Shown here piece after piece: positions 24,489 through 33,385 of a stretch of 64,000 nucleotides of DNA. The notes below the pieces were generated by a model. That model searched no databases. It was not told the origin of the DNA and saw only the letters and a program-made list of their open reading frames with translations. Position 1 is the stretch's first letter. The number at the start of each line of letters is the position of its first letter. The position numbers and the translations under genes were made by a program. Source of the DNA: Solirubrobacteraceae bacterium (GTDB lineage Bacteria > Actinomycetota > Thermoleophilia > Solirubrobacterales > Solirubrobacteraceae); contig JANWIP010000020.1 in NCBI GenBank assembly GCA_025449845.1, positions 62,001-126,000 on the forward strand, in the 5' to 3' direction.

Positions 24489-25435
24489 CGCGCCAAGCGG
24501 ATGCGCGGGTCAAGCGCGGCGTAGAGGATGTCCACCACCGCGCCGAGCACCACCACGGCGCAGGCGACCAGCAGCGTGACGACGAGCACCGGCGGTACGT
24601 CCAGGCGCGCGATCGATTCGGCGGCGTACTGCCCCACCCCGTGCAGATCGAAGACCGACTCGATCACGATCGCCCCGCCGCCCACCACCGCGGCAAAGTC
24701 CAGGCCCCACAGCGTGACGATCGGGATCATCGAGTTGCGCAACACATGGCGGACGAGCACGCGGCGCTCGGAAAGCCCTTTGGCATGAGCGGTGCGCACG
24801 TAGTCCTCACCCATCGTGTCCAGCACGCTTGAGCGCAACACGCGCGCATAGACGCCGATAAAGGCGACCGACAGCGCGAGCCAGGGCATCAGCATGTGTG
24901 TGAACCAGCCCCAAGGATCACTCGTCAGGTGCACGTAGCCGCCCAGCGGCAGCAGTTCCAGGCGGTAGCCGAGGTAGTAGAGCAGCAGGGCACCGAGGAA
25001 GAAAGCGGGCGTGGAGACGCCGACGAGCGCGACGACGGTCAGCGAGCGGTCGACGAAGCGCCCGGCGGTGATCGCGCTGAGCACTCCGAAGAGCACCCCG
25101 AAGAACAGCCAGATCACACCCGCCCCCACGGCCAGTGAGAGCGTTGGCGGCAGGCTGCGGAGGATTTCTTCCTCGACGTTGATCTGTTGCGAATAGGAGA
25201 CGACGCTGCCGTTGAGCACCTTTTCCATCGTCGTTAGGTACTGGTCATAGACAGGTCGATCAAAGCCCCACGCGTGGCGCACGTCCTGCACCTGCTGGGG
25301 TGTCGCCAGGCGCCCCGCCATCCGCACCGCGGGATCGCCACCGGGGATCACCTGGAAGATCAGAAAGGTGAGCAGCGAGATCGCGAGCAGCACAGCGGCC
25401 ATGCCGGCCAGGCGGCGTGCGAGGAAGCCGGCCAC
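24485..25435 (-). CDS. dppB: Peptide ABC transporter permease, DppB type
   Basis: A 316-residue membrane protein with an N-terminal helix (LAGMAAVLLAISLLTFLIF), the conserved GLDRPVYDQY-like segment seen here as GFDRPVYDQYLTT, and five further helices. The EAA-type loop is YVRTAHAKGLSERRVLVRHV, which contacts the ATPase. It pairs with the DppC-type permease encoded immediately upstream; their 3-base gap shows a single transcript. Substrate is probably di- or oligopeptides, though nickel or glutathione uptake uses the same family. Confidence 0.92.
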   Translation of the reverse strand: MAGFLARRLAGMAAVLLAISLLTFLIFQVIPGGDPAVRMAGRLATPQQVQDVRHAWGFDRPVYDQYLTTMEKVLNGSVVSYSQQINVEEEILRSLPPTLSLAVGAGVIWLFFGVLFGVLSAITAGRFVDRSLTVVALVGVSTPAFFLGALLLYYLGYRLELLPLGGYVHLTSDPWGWFTHMLMPWLALSVAFIGVYARVLRSSVLDTMGEDYVRTAHAKGLSERRVLVRHVLRNSMIPIVTLWGLDFAAVVGGGAIVIESVFDLHGVGQYAAESIARLDVPPVLVVTLLVACAVVVLGAVVDILYAALDPRIRLAR

Positions 25436-25438
25436 CGC

Positions 25439-26506
25439 TCAGGCCTCCTCGACGGCCGCGCCGGCGGTAGTGGGTCGCGGCAAGCGCATGGCAATCGCCC
25501 GCTGACCCGCGCGCGGGTCGAGCGCGTCGCGCAGGCCGTCGCCAAAGACGTTGACGCCGAGCACTGCGACGACCAGCATCAAGCCGGGCGCAAGCACTAA
25601 ATGAATCGCTCCCGGGGTGAGACGGATGCCTTCCGCGAGCATCGTGCCCCACGAGGGATTTGGGTCCTGCACGCCCGCCCCCAGGTAGGAGAGACCGGCC
25701 TCCAAGAGGATGGCATTGGCCAGCATCAGCGGGATGAACACGACGATCGTAGAGGTCAGGTTGGGCAGGATCTCCTCGGCCAGGATGCGCAGGTGCCCGC
25801 GGCCTTGCACGCGGGCGGCGTCGACGAACTCGCGTCGGCGCAGGCTCAAAACCTGCCCGCGCAGCGGCCGCGCGACATAAGGCACGAAGACGACACCGAC
25901 GATCAGCGCAGGCAGCAACAGCGAGCCGCTGTGCAACTTCACCACCCCTAGGTCAAGCCCCCCGACCGCGAGGGCGACCCCCAGCGCGACCCCCAGCAAG
26001 ATCGGCGGGAAGGCCCAGATGACATCCAGCAGCCGTGAGAGCACGCCATCGGTCACGCCTCGGAAATAGCCGGCTGAGGTGCCGATCAAGACTGCCAGCA
26101 GCATCGTGATCAGCGTGGCAATGGCGCCGATCTCAAGCGAGTTGCGTCCTCCGTAGAGCAGCCTCACCGCCACGTCGCGCCCGTTGGCGTCGGCCCCGAG
26201 GAAAAAGCGCGAATGCCAGGTGGGACCGATCGGCACGCCTGTCGGCGAGACGACTTCCAGCGTCTTGCCGCCGACCTTGACGGTTTCAGTGATGTGATTG
26301 TCGTTCGGGCCCGTATGCGCAATGTCGTGCGCGTACACCGGCGCGAGCAGACACAGCACCACGACCGCCAGGAAAAGCCCGCCGAAGGCAAGCGTGGCCC
26401 GGCTGCGCGCCAGGCGCCGCCACGCGAGCCGCCAGGGTCCCCTACCCGCGGGGGGCGGCCCCTTCGTCGCCGGCGGCGACCTCATCCCCGGCCGCAGTGG
26501 TGTCAT
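25439..26506 (-). CDS. dppC: Peptide ABC transporter permease, DppC type
   Basis: A 355-residue membrane protein. A proline-rich cytoplasmic leader precedes the first helix (about residues 40-55). A long external loop (TGPNDNHITETVKVGGKTLE) follows, then five helices with the loop FVDAARVQGRGHLRILAEEI. The typical FFLGADANGRDV and NPSWGTMLAEG segments are present. It overlaps the substrate-binding-protein gene upstream by ATGA. It forms the membrane channel together with DppB. Confidence 0.92.
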   Translation of the reverse strand: MTPLRPGMRSPPATKGPPPAGRGPWRLAWRRLARSRATLAFGGLFLAVVVLCLLAPVYAHDIAHTGPNDNHITETVKVGGKTLEVVSPTGVPIGPTWHSRFFLGADANGRDVAVRLLYGGRNSLEIGAIATLITMLLAVLIGTSAGYFRGVTDGVLSRLLDVIWAFPPILLGVALGVALAVGGLDLGVVKLHSGSLLLPALIVGVVFVPYVARPLRGQVLSLRRREFVDAARVQGRGHLRILAEEILPNLTSTIVVFIPLMLANAILLEAGLSYLGAGVQDPNPSWGTMLAEGIRLTPGAIHLVLAPGLMLVVAVLGVNVFGDGLRDALDPRAGQRAIAMRLPRPTTAGAAVEEA

Positions 26507-28221
26507 TTCAGTTGCAGCGTGCTCCAGTCATTGCCGTAAACGGGGTGGAAAACGAGCGCACCGAAATTGATGCGTTCTGAGGTGAACTTCGGTACGTCGT
26601 CATAGCCGAGTACTGCTATGTAGGCCTTTTGAGCTGTGTATTCGTCCAGCGCCTGCCACTTCGGCACGACGCTGTTGAGCTTCGAGGAGGGCACGGGTGA
26701 GAGCGCCGCCAATTCGCTCTGGATGTGCGGATCGTTGACCTGCGAGAGGTTGTGGTTTTCCGTCGGTGAAATCGATTCCGCGTCCAGCAGCTGGTAGAAA
26801 TCGACCGGGTTGGGGAAGTCCTGGCTGAAGGCGATCCAGCCGGTCTGGGGGTTGACGTTCTTGATGTTGCCGATCGTCGCGGGGTACTGCGCGGCGGCGA
26901 CGATCTTGACGGTCGCCTTGAGGCCGATCGAATTGAGCACGCTGGCGTAGTAGTCGGCGTATTCCTTGTGTGGCGGATGGGACTCGCTCCAGACATTCAC
27001 GGAGGTCCCCGCCATGCCCGACTGCGTGATGAGTTCCTTGGCCTTGGCGAAGTTTGCCGCCGTCACCGGTTCGTTGGGGTCTCCGTAGGGGCAGGGCCCG
27101 TTGGGATGGCCCGGCATGCCGATCGGCAGCAGGTAACAGGCCGGCGTCAACTGCCCACCATCCAGGCGCGAGAGCGCACGACGGTCAAGCGCATAGTTGA
27201 CTGCCTCACGCGCGAGTTGTGAACTGAACGGCTTGGCCTGCGTGTTGAGGAAGAAGAACTCCGTGGAGACGGTGGGCTCCTGCGCGTAGCGCGAGGCGGC
27301 CTGGGAGTGCACCCGCGGCAGCAGCGTGCCGGGCACCGTGTCGTTCCAGTCAAACACGTCGGCGGTGTTGTTCAAGACCTGCTCGGCCGAGGACTGATTG
27401 TTGGTGACGATGTTGACGTCGATGTTGGTGTGCCCGCCAGGGATGCCGGAGATGGCCTCGCTGGCCCAGTGCGGGTTACCCGCCATACCGAAGGACTGGT
27501 TGGGCACGACATGGACGATCGTGTACGGCCCGACCCCCGCGGGGGGATTGTTGGGCAACGGCTTCATCGGCGTGCTCGCGGGCACAAGGCCAGCGGCAGG
27601 GAAGGCCAGCACGTTCAGGAAAGGCCCGAAGGGCGCTGTCAACTTGACGGTGATGCCTCCTGTGGCGTCATTGGCGGCGATGCCCGAGATGGAGTGTGCC
27701 TTGCCTGCATCGAAGGCTTCCGCACCGACGATGTGGCCGGTGAGGAACTGCTTGTTGCCCCAACCGAGCTTGATGGCACGCTCCAGCGTGTAGGCGAAGT
27801 CACTCGCCTTGACGGCTTCGCCGTTGGCATAGAGCAGGCCCTTGCGCAGAACGAAGGTGTAGGTCTTGCCATCGGCGGAGATCGTGGGCAGGCTCGTGGC
27901 GAGCCCGGGGATCAGCTGCGCCCCCGCGGCGCCTGAGGCGTGCGCGTAGGTGACGAGGCCCGTGTAGGCAAGCCAGGTGGCCTCATAAGACTGGGTGCTG
28001 ACCCCGAGCGCGGGGTCAAGCGAATCGGGCGCCGTCCCCATCAGCACCGTCACGGTTGGGCTGGAGGCGGTTACGCCGCCGGTATCCGAGGCATTCGTGG
28101 CCGAACCGGAACTGCTATTGGACGAGCTGCCGCAGGCGCTGAGACCGAGAGTGAGAGCAGCGGCCAGCACGCCGGCCAGGAGCAGCGAGAGCAGACCCGA
28201 GGGACGAGAGCGCTTGGTCAC
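26503..28221 (-). CDS. dppA: Peptide-binding lipoprotein of ABC transporter
   Basis: A 572-residue SBP_bac_5 protein. The signal peptide ends in a lipobox, LSACGSSS, so the mature protein is membrane anchored. Landmarks are DSLDPALGVS, the YTFVLRKGLLYANGEAVKASD region and QAVNYALDRRAL-like sequence (REAVNYALDRRALSRL). It captures peptides and passes them to DppBC. The start is GTG 28221, backed by a strong GGAGGA 9 bases upstream. It is the first gene of the five-gene operon that ends in the M20 peptidase. Confidence 0.92.
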   Translation of the reverse strand: MTKRSRPSGLLSLLLAGVLAAALTLGLSACGSSSNSSSGSATNASDTGGVTASSPTVTVLMGTAPDSLDPALGVSTQSYEATWLAYTGLVTYAHASGAAGAQLIPGLATSLPTISADGKTYTFVLRKGLLYANGEAVKASDFAYTLERAIKLGWGNKQFLTGHIVGAEAFDAGKAHSISGIAANDATGGITVKLTAPFGPFLNVLAFPAAGLVPASTPMKPLPNNPPAGVGPYTIVHVVPNQSFGMAGNPHWASEAISGIPGGHTNIDVNIVTNNQSSAEQVLNNTADVFDWNDTVPGTLLPRVHSQAASRYAQEPTVSTEFFFLNTQAKPFSSQLAREAVNYALDRRALSRLDGGQLTPACYLLPIGMPGHPNGPCPYGDPNEPVTAANFAKAKELITQSGMAGTSVNVWSESHPPHKEYADYYASVLNSIGLKATVKIVAAAQYPATIGNIKNVNPQTGWIAFSQDFPNPVDFYQLLDAESISPTENHNLSQVNDPHIQSELAALSPVPSSKLNSVVPKWQALDEYTAQKAYIAVLGYDDVPKFTSERINFGALVFHPVYGNDWSTLQLK

Positions 28222-28447
28222 GTGGTGTCCTCCTTAGAGGCAATGCGGTTGCGGTGTGGGCTTTGTCGGGGAACGGCAGGGGCATTTCTCCCAGTAATTC
28301 CCTGCCAGGTGGATATTCCGTGTCATCCAGGCAGATCCTTCTTTGGACATTCCGGACAATTCACTGAATGTGACGCGCCTTGCAGGAGCGACGTGCGAGA
28401 AATGGACAAATCGATGAGTCGCCGCCGATGCGCGATAATCGCTCGGC

Positions 28448-30046
28448 ATGAGCGTGGGGATCAGCGAGACAGCGGCGGTGAAGGCGCGCGATCCGGCGAC
28501 GGGGGAGGCGTTGGGGGAGGTGCGGGCCAGCCTGCCCGACGCGATCGAGGGGGTCGTCGCGGAGGTAGCGAAGGTGCAGCCGCTGTGGGCGCTCTTGCGG
28601 GTGGAGGACCGCGCGCGCTACATGCGCCGGGTGGCGCAGGCGATCGTGGACGAACTCGACGGCCTCGCTGAGCTGCTCGGCCGTGAGCAGGGCAGGCCGC
28701 GCACCGAGATCGTCACGCTTGAGCTGCTGCCGGCGATCGACGCGCTGATCTGGATCGCCGATGAGGGGGGGGACATCCTAGGCACACAGAAGGTCGGCGT
28801 GCACCGCTCGCTGGGGCCGGCCAAGCGCGCCCGCATCGCCTATGAGCCCTACGGCGTGGTCGGTGTGATCGGCGCGGGCAGCGCCCCCTTCGCCCAGCCG
28901 CTAGCGCAGATCGCGGGCGCCCTGCTGGCGGGCAACGGCGTGGCGTTCAAGCCCGCACGCCGCGCCTGCCTGGCGGGCGAGCGGATCGCGCGGGTGCTGG
29001 CGCGGGCGGATCTTCCCGAGGGCCTCGTGCGCCTCGTGCACGGTGGCGCCCAGGTGGGAGTGGCGCTAGCGCGCGCCAAGAACTGCGACAAGGTCCTGTT
29101 CACCGGCTCACCGAGCGTTGGCCGCGCTGTGGCACGCGCATGCGTGTCACAGGAGAAGGAGGTCACGGTGGAGCTGGGCGGCAAGGACGCGATGGTCGTG
29201 CTCGCCGACGCCAACGTCCCGCGCGCGGCCAGCGGAGCGCTGTGGGCGGGCTGCGCCGGCGCCGGTCAGGCGCGCGGCTCAGTGGAGCGCATCTATGTCG
29301 CGCGCGAGGTACATGAGAATTTTCTCAACCGGCTCGTCGGCGGAGCCGGTGCGCTGACCGTGGGTGACCCGGGCAAAGCAGGCGTGCAGGTTGGTCCGTT
29401 GGCTTCGATGCGCAGGCTGGAGCACGTCAAAGAGCTGGTGGATGAGGCCGTCGCGCAAGGCGCCAGAGTGCTTTGCGGCGGCCCGCTTGAAGGCGAGAAG
29501 CAGCCAGAGGGTTGCAGCGGGGCCTTCTACGCGCCGACCGTTCTGACGGGCGTCACCCACGAGATGCGCGTGATGCGCGAGCCGCTCGATGGCCCCGTGC
29601 TGGCGGTCATGCGCGTGGAGAGCATCGCGCAGGCAGTCAGCCTGGCGAATGACAGCGACTACGGCCTGGGCGCCTCGGTATGGACCTCCGACCGCTACGC
29701 CGGCCAGCGCATAGCGCGCGACCTGGAGGCTGGAATGGTGTGGCTGAACGATCATCTTCCCGGCCCGGCGGTGTCGCGCGGACCGTGGGGTGCCGCCGCC
29801 GGCGCGGGCCTCGGGCGCACCTTGGGGGAGACGGGTCTGCGTGGCTGCGCGCAGGAGAAGCTGATCACCTGGGACCCCTCAGGCATGCGCGGGCTGTGGT
29901 GGGGGCCGTATGACGAGACGCTGGGCAAGGCTGCGCGCGCAGTGGCGTGGATGCGCAGCTCGCGCGACTCAGACCGCGAGCGCGCCTGGCGCGAAGGCGC
30001 GCTGGCGATCGGCCGCGCGAGCGCGCGGGCTCTGTCGCGCCGCTGA
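28448..30046 (+). CDS. Aldehyde dehydrogenase-like protein lacking the catalytic Cys
   Basis: A 532-residue ALDH-superfamily protein. The Rossmann region (YGVVGVIGAGSAPFAQPLAQ), FTGSPSVGRAV and the Glu box VELGGKDAMVVL are recognisable. At the nucleophile position the expected GQxC reads GAGQARGSVERIYV: residue 276 is Arg (CGC), one transition away from Cys (TGC). The usual EEVFGP is REPLDGP and the C-terminal GGxKxSG motif is PWGAAAGAG. It is probably not an active dehydrogenase, although the ORF is full length with an added C-terminal tail of about 55 residues. It lies opposite the dpp operon. Confidence 0.85.
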   Translation: MSVGISETAAVKARDPATGEALGEVRASLPDAIEGVVAEVAKVQPLWALLRVEDRARYMRRVAQAIVDELDGLAELLGREQGRPRTEIVTLELLPAIDALIWIADEGGDILGTQKVGVHRSLGPAKRARIAYEPYGVVGVIGAGSAPFAQPLAQIAGALLAGNGVAFKPARRACLAGERIARVLARADLPEGLVRLVHGGAQVGVALARAKNCDKVLFTGSPSVGRAVARACVSQEKEVTVELGGKDAMVVLADANVPRAASGALWAGCAGAGQARGSVERIYVAREVHENFLNRLVGGAGALTVGDPGKAGVQVGPLASMRRLEHVKELVDEAVAQGARVLCGGPLEGEKQPEGCSGAFYAPTVLTGVTHEMRVMREPLDGPVLAVMRVESIAQAVSLANDSDYGLGASVWTSDRYAGQRIARDLEAGMVWLNDHLPGPAVSRGPWGAAAGAGLGRTLGETGLRGCAQEKLITWDPSGMRGLWWGPYDETLGKAARAVAWMRSSRDSDRERAWREGALAIGRASARALSRR

Positions 30047-30089
30047 CCGCGCAGGGGCGCGAGCCTGCGCGCGCCGCTAGCCTGTGGAT

Positions 30090-30842
30090 ATGCCCGCACA
30101 GGCATATATGGGCAAGGAGTGCGTATGCCAGTTGCGCAAGGGCATCTGCGACCAGAGCTGCGTACGCGACATGCTCGACACGCCGTTCTACATCGCCTGC
30201 CTGAAGCTGAAGGGCAGGCGCTGCGTGGTCGTCGGCGCCGGCGACATCGGCCTGGAGAAGGTTGAGGGGCTGCTGGCCTGTGACGCGGACGTGACGCTGA
30301 TCGCGCCTGAGGCGATCGAGCCGCTGCGCGAGCATGCGCGCGAGGGCGCCATCCGCTGGGAGCAGCGTCCCTACGCCGGCGCGGCCGACCTGGAGGGGGT
30401 CTTCATGGCGATCGCTGCGACCGACGACACGGACGTGAACATCAGCGTGTACGACGACGCCGAGCGGCGCGCCATGCTGGTCAACGTGGTGGACGTGCCG
30501 CCGCTGTGCAACTTCATCCTGCCCGCGATCGTGCGCACCGGGCCGCTGGCGATCGCGATCTCTACGGCTGGTGCAAGCCCGGCCCTGGCCAAGCGCATGA
30601 AGCGCGAGATCGAGGCGCTATTTGGCGAGCCCTATGCCCGCTTGGCGGTGATGCTTAACGACGTGCGCGGCTGGGCGAAGGCGACGCTGCCGACCTACCA
30701 GGATCGCAAGGAGTTCTTCGAGGGCATCGTCAACGGCGATCCCGATCCGATCGCTCTACTGCGCGCCGACAACGAGCGCGCGGTGCAGGAGCTGATCGCG
30801 CGAGCCCAGGACGAGCAAGCAGCGCCACGAGTTACGGCCTGA
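30090..30842 (+). CDS. Precorrin-2 dehydrogenase / sirohydrochlorin ferrochelatase-like (CysG N-terminal)
   Basis: About 250 residues. [20 protein letters not shown] is the NAD-binding site and [20 protein letters not shown] with [20 protein letters not shown] is the Met8/CysG core. It oxidises precorrin-2 towards sirohydrochlorin in siroheme synthesis, completing the CobA activity encoded downstream. Conservation begins at [15 protein letters not shown]. The preceding about 30 residues contain [14 protein letters not shown], a possible metal site. Starts at GTG 30084, ATG 30090, ATG 30108 and ATG 30171 are all open, with no clear ribosome site. Confidence 0.85.
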   Translation: MPAQAYMGKECVCQLRKGICDQSCVRDMLDTPFYIACLKLKGRRCVVVGAGDIGLEKVEGLLACDADVTLIAPEAIEPLREHAREGAIRWEQRPYAGAADLEGVFMAIAATDDTDVNISVYDDAERRAMLVNVVDVPPLCNFILPAIVRTGPLAIAISTAGASPALAKRMKREIEALFGEPYARLAVMLNDVRGWAKATLPTYQDRKEFFEGIVNGDPDPIALLRADNERAVQELIARAQDEQAAPRVTA

Positions 30843-30844
30843 GC

Positions 30845-30888
30845 GCCCATGACAAATTTGTCATGGGCCTATGACGGTTCTTGTCATG
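30845..30888. promoter_or_regulatory. 24-bp perfect palindrome plus second TGAC/GTCA dyad before ccmA
   Basis: GCCCATGACAAATTTGTCATGGGC (30845-30868) is an exact palindrome three bases after the siroheme gene stop. A second dyad, ATGACggttcttGTCAT, follows at 30871-30887 and touches the ccmA start. As RNA the first makes a 10-bp stem with an AAUU loop, but no T-run follows. The shared TGAC(A)/TGTCA half-sites suggest an operator pair controlling ccm-hem genes; a terminator role is the alternative. Confidence 0.6.
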
Positions 30889-31584
30889 TCTGATTCGGCT
30901 TCGCTGACCCCGGCGCTCCAGCTCGAAGACCTAGAGCGCCACTATGGCGAACGTGTCGCGCTGAGCGACGTATCGCTGTCGTTGCCTGCAGGACAGACGC
31001 TGGTTGTATTCGGTCCCAATGGGGCCGGAAAGACGACGCTGCTGCGGGTGCTGGCGACTTTGCTGCGTCCGCACGCTGGCAAGGTGCGGCTGCTTGGGAA
31101 GGAGCTGCCTAGGGAGGGGTGGGCAGTGCGCGGACGGATCGGCCTGCTGGGTCACGCGCCGCTGCTGTACCGGGAGCTGAGCGCGGAAGAGAACTTACGC
31201 TTCCACGCCCGCCTGCACGGCGTGGGAGAGCTGCGCGTGGCCGAGGTGCTCAAGGCAGTAGGCATGGAGGGTCGGTCGGGGGAACCGGTGAAGATGCTGT
31301 CGCGGGGGATGCTGCAGCGCGTGGCCGTGGCGCGCGCGGTGCTGCACGAGCCGGAGGTGCTGCTGCTGGATGAGCCTTACGCGAACCTCGACCCGGCGGC
31401 ACGCGAGCAGGTGACGGGTTTGATCGGCGCGGGGAGCGGCTGCACGCGCGTGGTGTGCAGTCACGACCCCAGCGGTGGCGTTGCCGAGGCGGACGTCGTG
31501 TTGGGCCTGCGCGAAGGGCGCCAGGTCATGCTCAAGTTGGCGCGCGATGTCCGCGAGGGCGACATCGCTGGGCTCTACCGATGA
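30886..31584 (+). CDS. ccmA: Heme exporter ABC ATPase CcmA
   Basis: A 232-residue ABC ATPase: GPNGAGKTTLLRVLA (Walker A), LSRGMLQRVAVARAV (signature, R in place of the usual second G) and VLLLDEPYANLDP (Walker B). With CcmB, CcmC and CcmD it loads heme for cytochrome c maturation (system I type). ATG 30886 is chosen because the track start at 30871 lies in the upstream dyad. It overlaps ccmB by ATGA and starts a tight seven-gene run through cobA-hemD. Confidence 0.9.
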   Translation: MSDSASLTPALQLEDLERHYGERVALSDVSLSLPAGQTLVVFGPNGAGKTTLLRVLATLLRPHAGKVRLLGKELPREGWAVRGRIGLLGHAPLLYRELSAEENLRFHARLHGVGELRVAEVLKAVGMEGRSGEPVKMLSRGMLQRVAVARAVLHEPEVLLLDEPYANLDPAAREQVTGLIGAGSGCTRVVCSHDPSGGVAEADVVLGLREGRQVMLKLARDVREGDIAGLYR

Positions 31585-32327
31585 GCACGGGTAGCGCAAC
31601 CCACCCCCCCTCAACCCCTCCCACAATAAGGGTCCACCCCCGGCCACCCGGGGTGGCAGCCGTGGTGCTGGCCTTGCTGCGCAAGGAGTTCCTGGTCGAG
31701 CTGCGCACGCTTGAGTCGGTGCCCGGCATGGCGCTGTTCGCCGTCAGCACGTTCGTGGTGTTTCACTTCGCGCTGGACGCCACGAGCGTGAGCGGCAAGG
31801 AGGCCTCAGGGGTGCTGTGGGTCACGCTGCTGTTCGCCGCGATGCTGGGGGTGAACCGCCTGTTCGTCGCAGACGCCGAGCAGGGCGGCTTTGACGCGTT
31901 TCTGCTCGCGCCGGTGGATCGCAGCGCGCTGCTGATCGCCAAGGCCCTCGCGCTGCTGGCCTATCTCGTGGTGTTCGAGCTGGTTGCCGTGCCGGCCTTC
32001 GGGCTGCTGCTGCTGGAGCCGAGCCTCGGGCAGAGCATGCCGGACCTGCTGGCGGTATTGGCGCTGGCGGATATCGGCATTGCCGTCATTGGGACGCTCG
32101 TCGCCGCGCTGGCGGTGCAGACACGCGCGCGCGACCTGCTTGGGCCCCTGTTGGCGCTGCCGCTGCTGGTGCCGATCGTGATCGGTGCCGCCAAGGCCAG
32201 CGCTCCGCTGCTGGCAATCACCGGCGCTGGCGGCAGCCCGACACGCTGGCTGTTGGGTCTGGCGCTCTATGATCTGGTGTTCGGGCTGATTGCCTACGCG
32301 GTTTTCGACTTCCTGCTGGAGGATTAA
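31581..32327 (+). CDS. ccmB: Heme exporter membrane protein CcmB
   Basis: A 248-residue protein with six predicted membrane helices after a proline-rich leader of about 25 residues. LRKEFLVELRTLESVPGMAL is the typical CcmB N-terminus and FDAFLLAPVDRSALLIAKAL the conserved cytoplasmic loop. It forms the membrane partner of CcmA. ATG 31581 overlaps the ccmA stop (ATGA). The track ORF begins earlier, inside ccmA, without conservation. Confidence 0.9.
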   Translation: MSTGSATHPPSTPPTIRVHPRPPGVAAVVLALLRKEFLVELRTLESVPGMALFAVSTFVVFHFALDATSVSGKEASGVLWVTLLFAAMLGVNRLFVADAEQGGFDAFLLAPVDRSALLIAKALALLAYLVVFELVAVPAFGLLLLEPSLGQSMPDLLAVLALADIGIAVIGTLVAALAVQTRARDLLGPLLALPLLVPIVIGAAKASAPLLAITGAGGSPTRWLLGLALYDLVFGLIAYAVFDFLLED

Positions 32328-32330
32328 TCG

Positions 32331-33167
32331 ATGTACGGACGGGGTTTGCGCCCCCTTTCTCTGGCCACAGCGGCGGCGTTCACGGTCGCCTTGGGCCTCG
32401 TCTTCTTCTACGCCCCGCTGGAGGCGGATCAGGGCTTCGTGCAGAAGATCTTCTACGTGCACGTGCCGCTGGCGATCGTCTCGCTGTGCGGGTTCGTGCT
32501 CGGCGGCCTGCTGGCGATCCAGCATCTGCGCACGCGCGATTCGCGCTGGGACATGCGCTCCTATGTGGCGATCCACATGAGTCTCATTCTGGGGGTCGGC
32601 ACGCTGATAACGGGCTCGATCTGGGCCAAGGCCTCGTGGGGGCACTGGTGGGTTTGGGATGAGCCGACGCTGGTGTCGTTTTTGATCGTTTTTCTGCTCT
32701 ATGCCACCTACCAGCCGCTGCGCTTCTCGATCGAGGACCCCGAGCGCCAGTCGCGCTACGCCTCCGTGTTCGCGATCGCCGCCGGCGCCTTTGTGCCGCT
32801 CAATTTCGCCGCGGTGCGGATGTCCACGGGCTACGTGCACCCGCGCGTGCTGGGCGACACGTCCAACCTTCCGGGGCCGATGGCGCTGACCTTTCTCGTC
32901 TCGCTGCTGGCGATGGCGCTGCTGTACGCCACGCTTTGCAAGTACGAGATGACCGCCAAGCACGCGCGCGGCCAGGTGCGCGCTTTGCGGCGCAAGCTCT
33001 CCGGCGAAGTGCCGGCGCAGGGTCGCAGCGCGGCGCCGAGGTTGAGTGGGCCGCCTGCTCTGAGTGGCACTCCGGCCCCGTCCGCCCCCGCCCCGCTGAG
33101 CCCGCGTCCCGCGGGTGCAACGGCGACAGGCTCTACGACCCCCGCGGTAGGAAGGCCGGGCGGCTGA
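32331..33167 (+). CDS. ccmC: Heme-handling membrane protein CcmC
   Basis: A 278-residue protein with about six membrane helices and the tryptophan-rich heme-binding motif SWGHWWVWDEPTLVSFL. FYVHVPLAIVSLCGF and MSTGYVHPRVLGDTS carry the flanking His residues. CcmC delivers heme to CcmE in system I cytochrome c maturation. The C-terminal about 70 residues are a low-complexity Pro/Ala/Ser tail not found in the usual family. It overlaps the next gene by TGATG. Confidence 0.92.
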   Translation: MYGRGLRPLSLATAAAFTVALGLVFFYAPLEADQGFVQKIFYVHVPLAIVSLCGFVLGGLLAIQHLRTRDSRWDMRSYVAIHMSLILGVGTLITGSIWAKASWGHWWVWDEPTLVSFLIVFLLYATYQPLRFSIEDPERQSRYASVFAIAAGAFVPLNFAAVRMSTGYVHPRVLGDTSNLPGPMALTFLVSLLAMALLYATLCKYEMTAKHARGQVRALRRKLSGEVPAQGRSAAPRLSGPPALSGTPAPSAPAPLSPRPAGATATGSTTPAVGRPGG

Positions 33168-33385
33168 TGCCAGCACTGCCATTGCACGAGGCCGGCAAGT
33201 ACGTGGCGGCGGCGTACATCGTGGTATTCGCGCTGGTGCTGATCTACGTCGCGATCATGGCGATCCGGCTGAGCCGCGTGGAGCGCGAGCTGGGAGAGCT
33301 GCTGGAGCAGGCCGATCGCCAGCAGGAGCGCGGCGATAGTGTGCCGCTTGATCTGGCCCGTCCACCGCGCCCGGAGGCGCTATGA
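33167..33385 (+). CDS. ccmD: CcmD-like small membrane protein
   Basis: A 72-residue protein with one membrane helix (about residues 12-34, YVAAAYIVVFALVLIYVAIM) and a charged C-terminal helix, RLSRVERELGELLEQADRQQ. Size, topology and place directly after ccmC fit CcmD, which joins the CcmABC complex. Sequence conservation in CcmD is low, so synteny carries the call. It overlaps hemA by ATGA. Confidence 0.75.
   Translation: MPALPLHEAGKYVAAAYIVVFALVLIYVAIMAIRLSRVERELGELLEQADRQQERGDSVPLDLARPPRPEAL

Noticed and set aside
31806-33182. 458-aa minus-strand ORF
   Set aside because: It is antisense to ccmB, ccmC and has the low-complexity His/Gln/Arg composition of a shadow frame.
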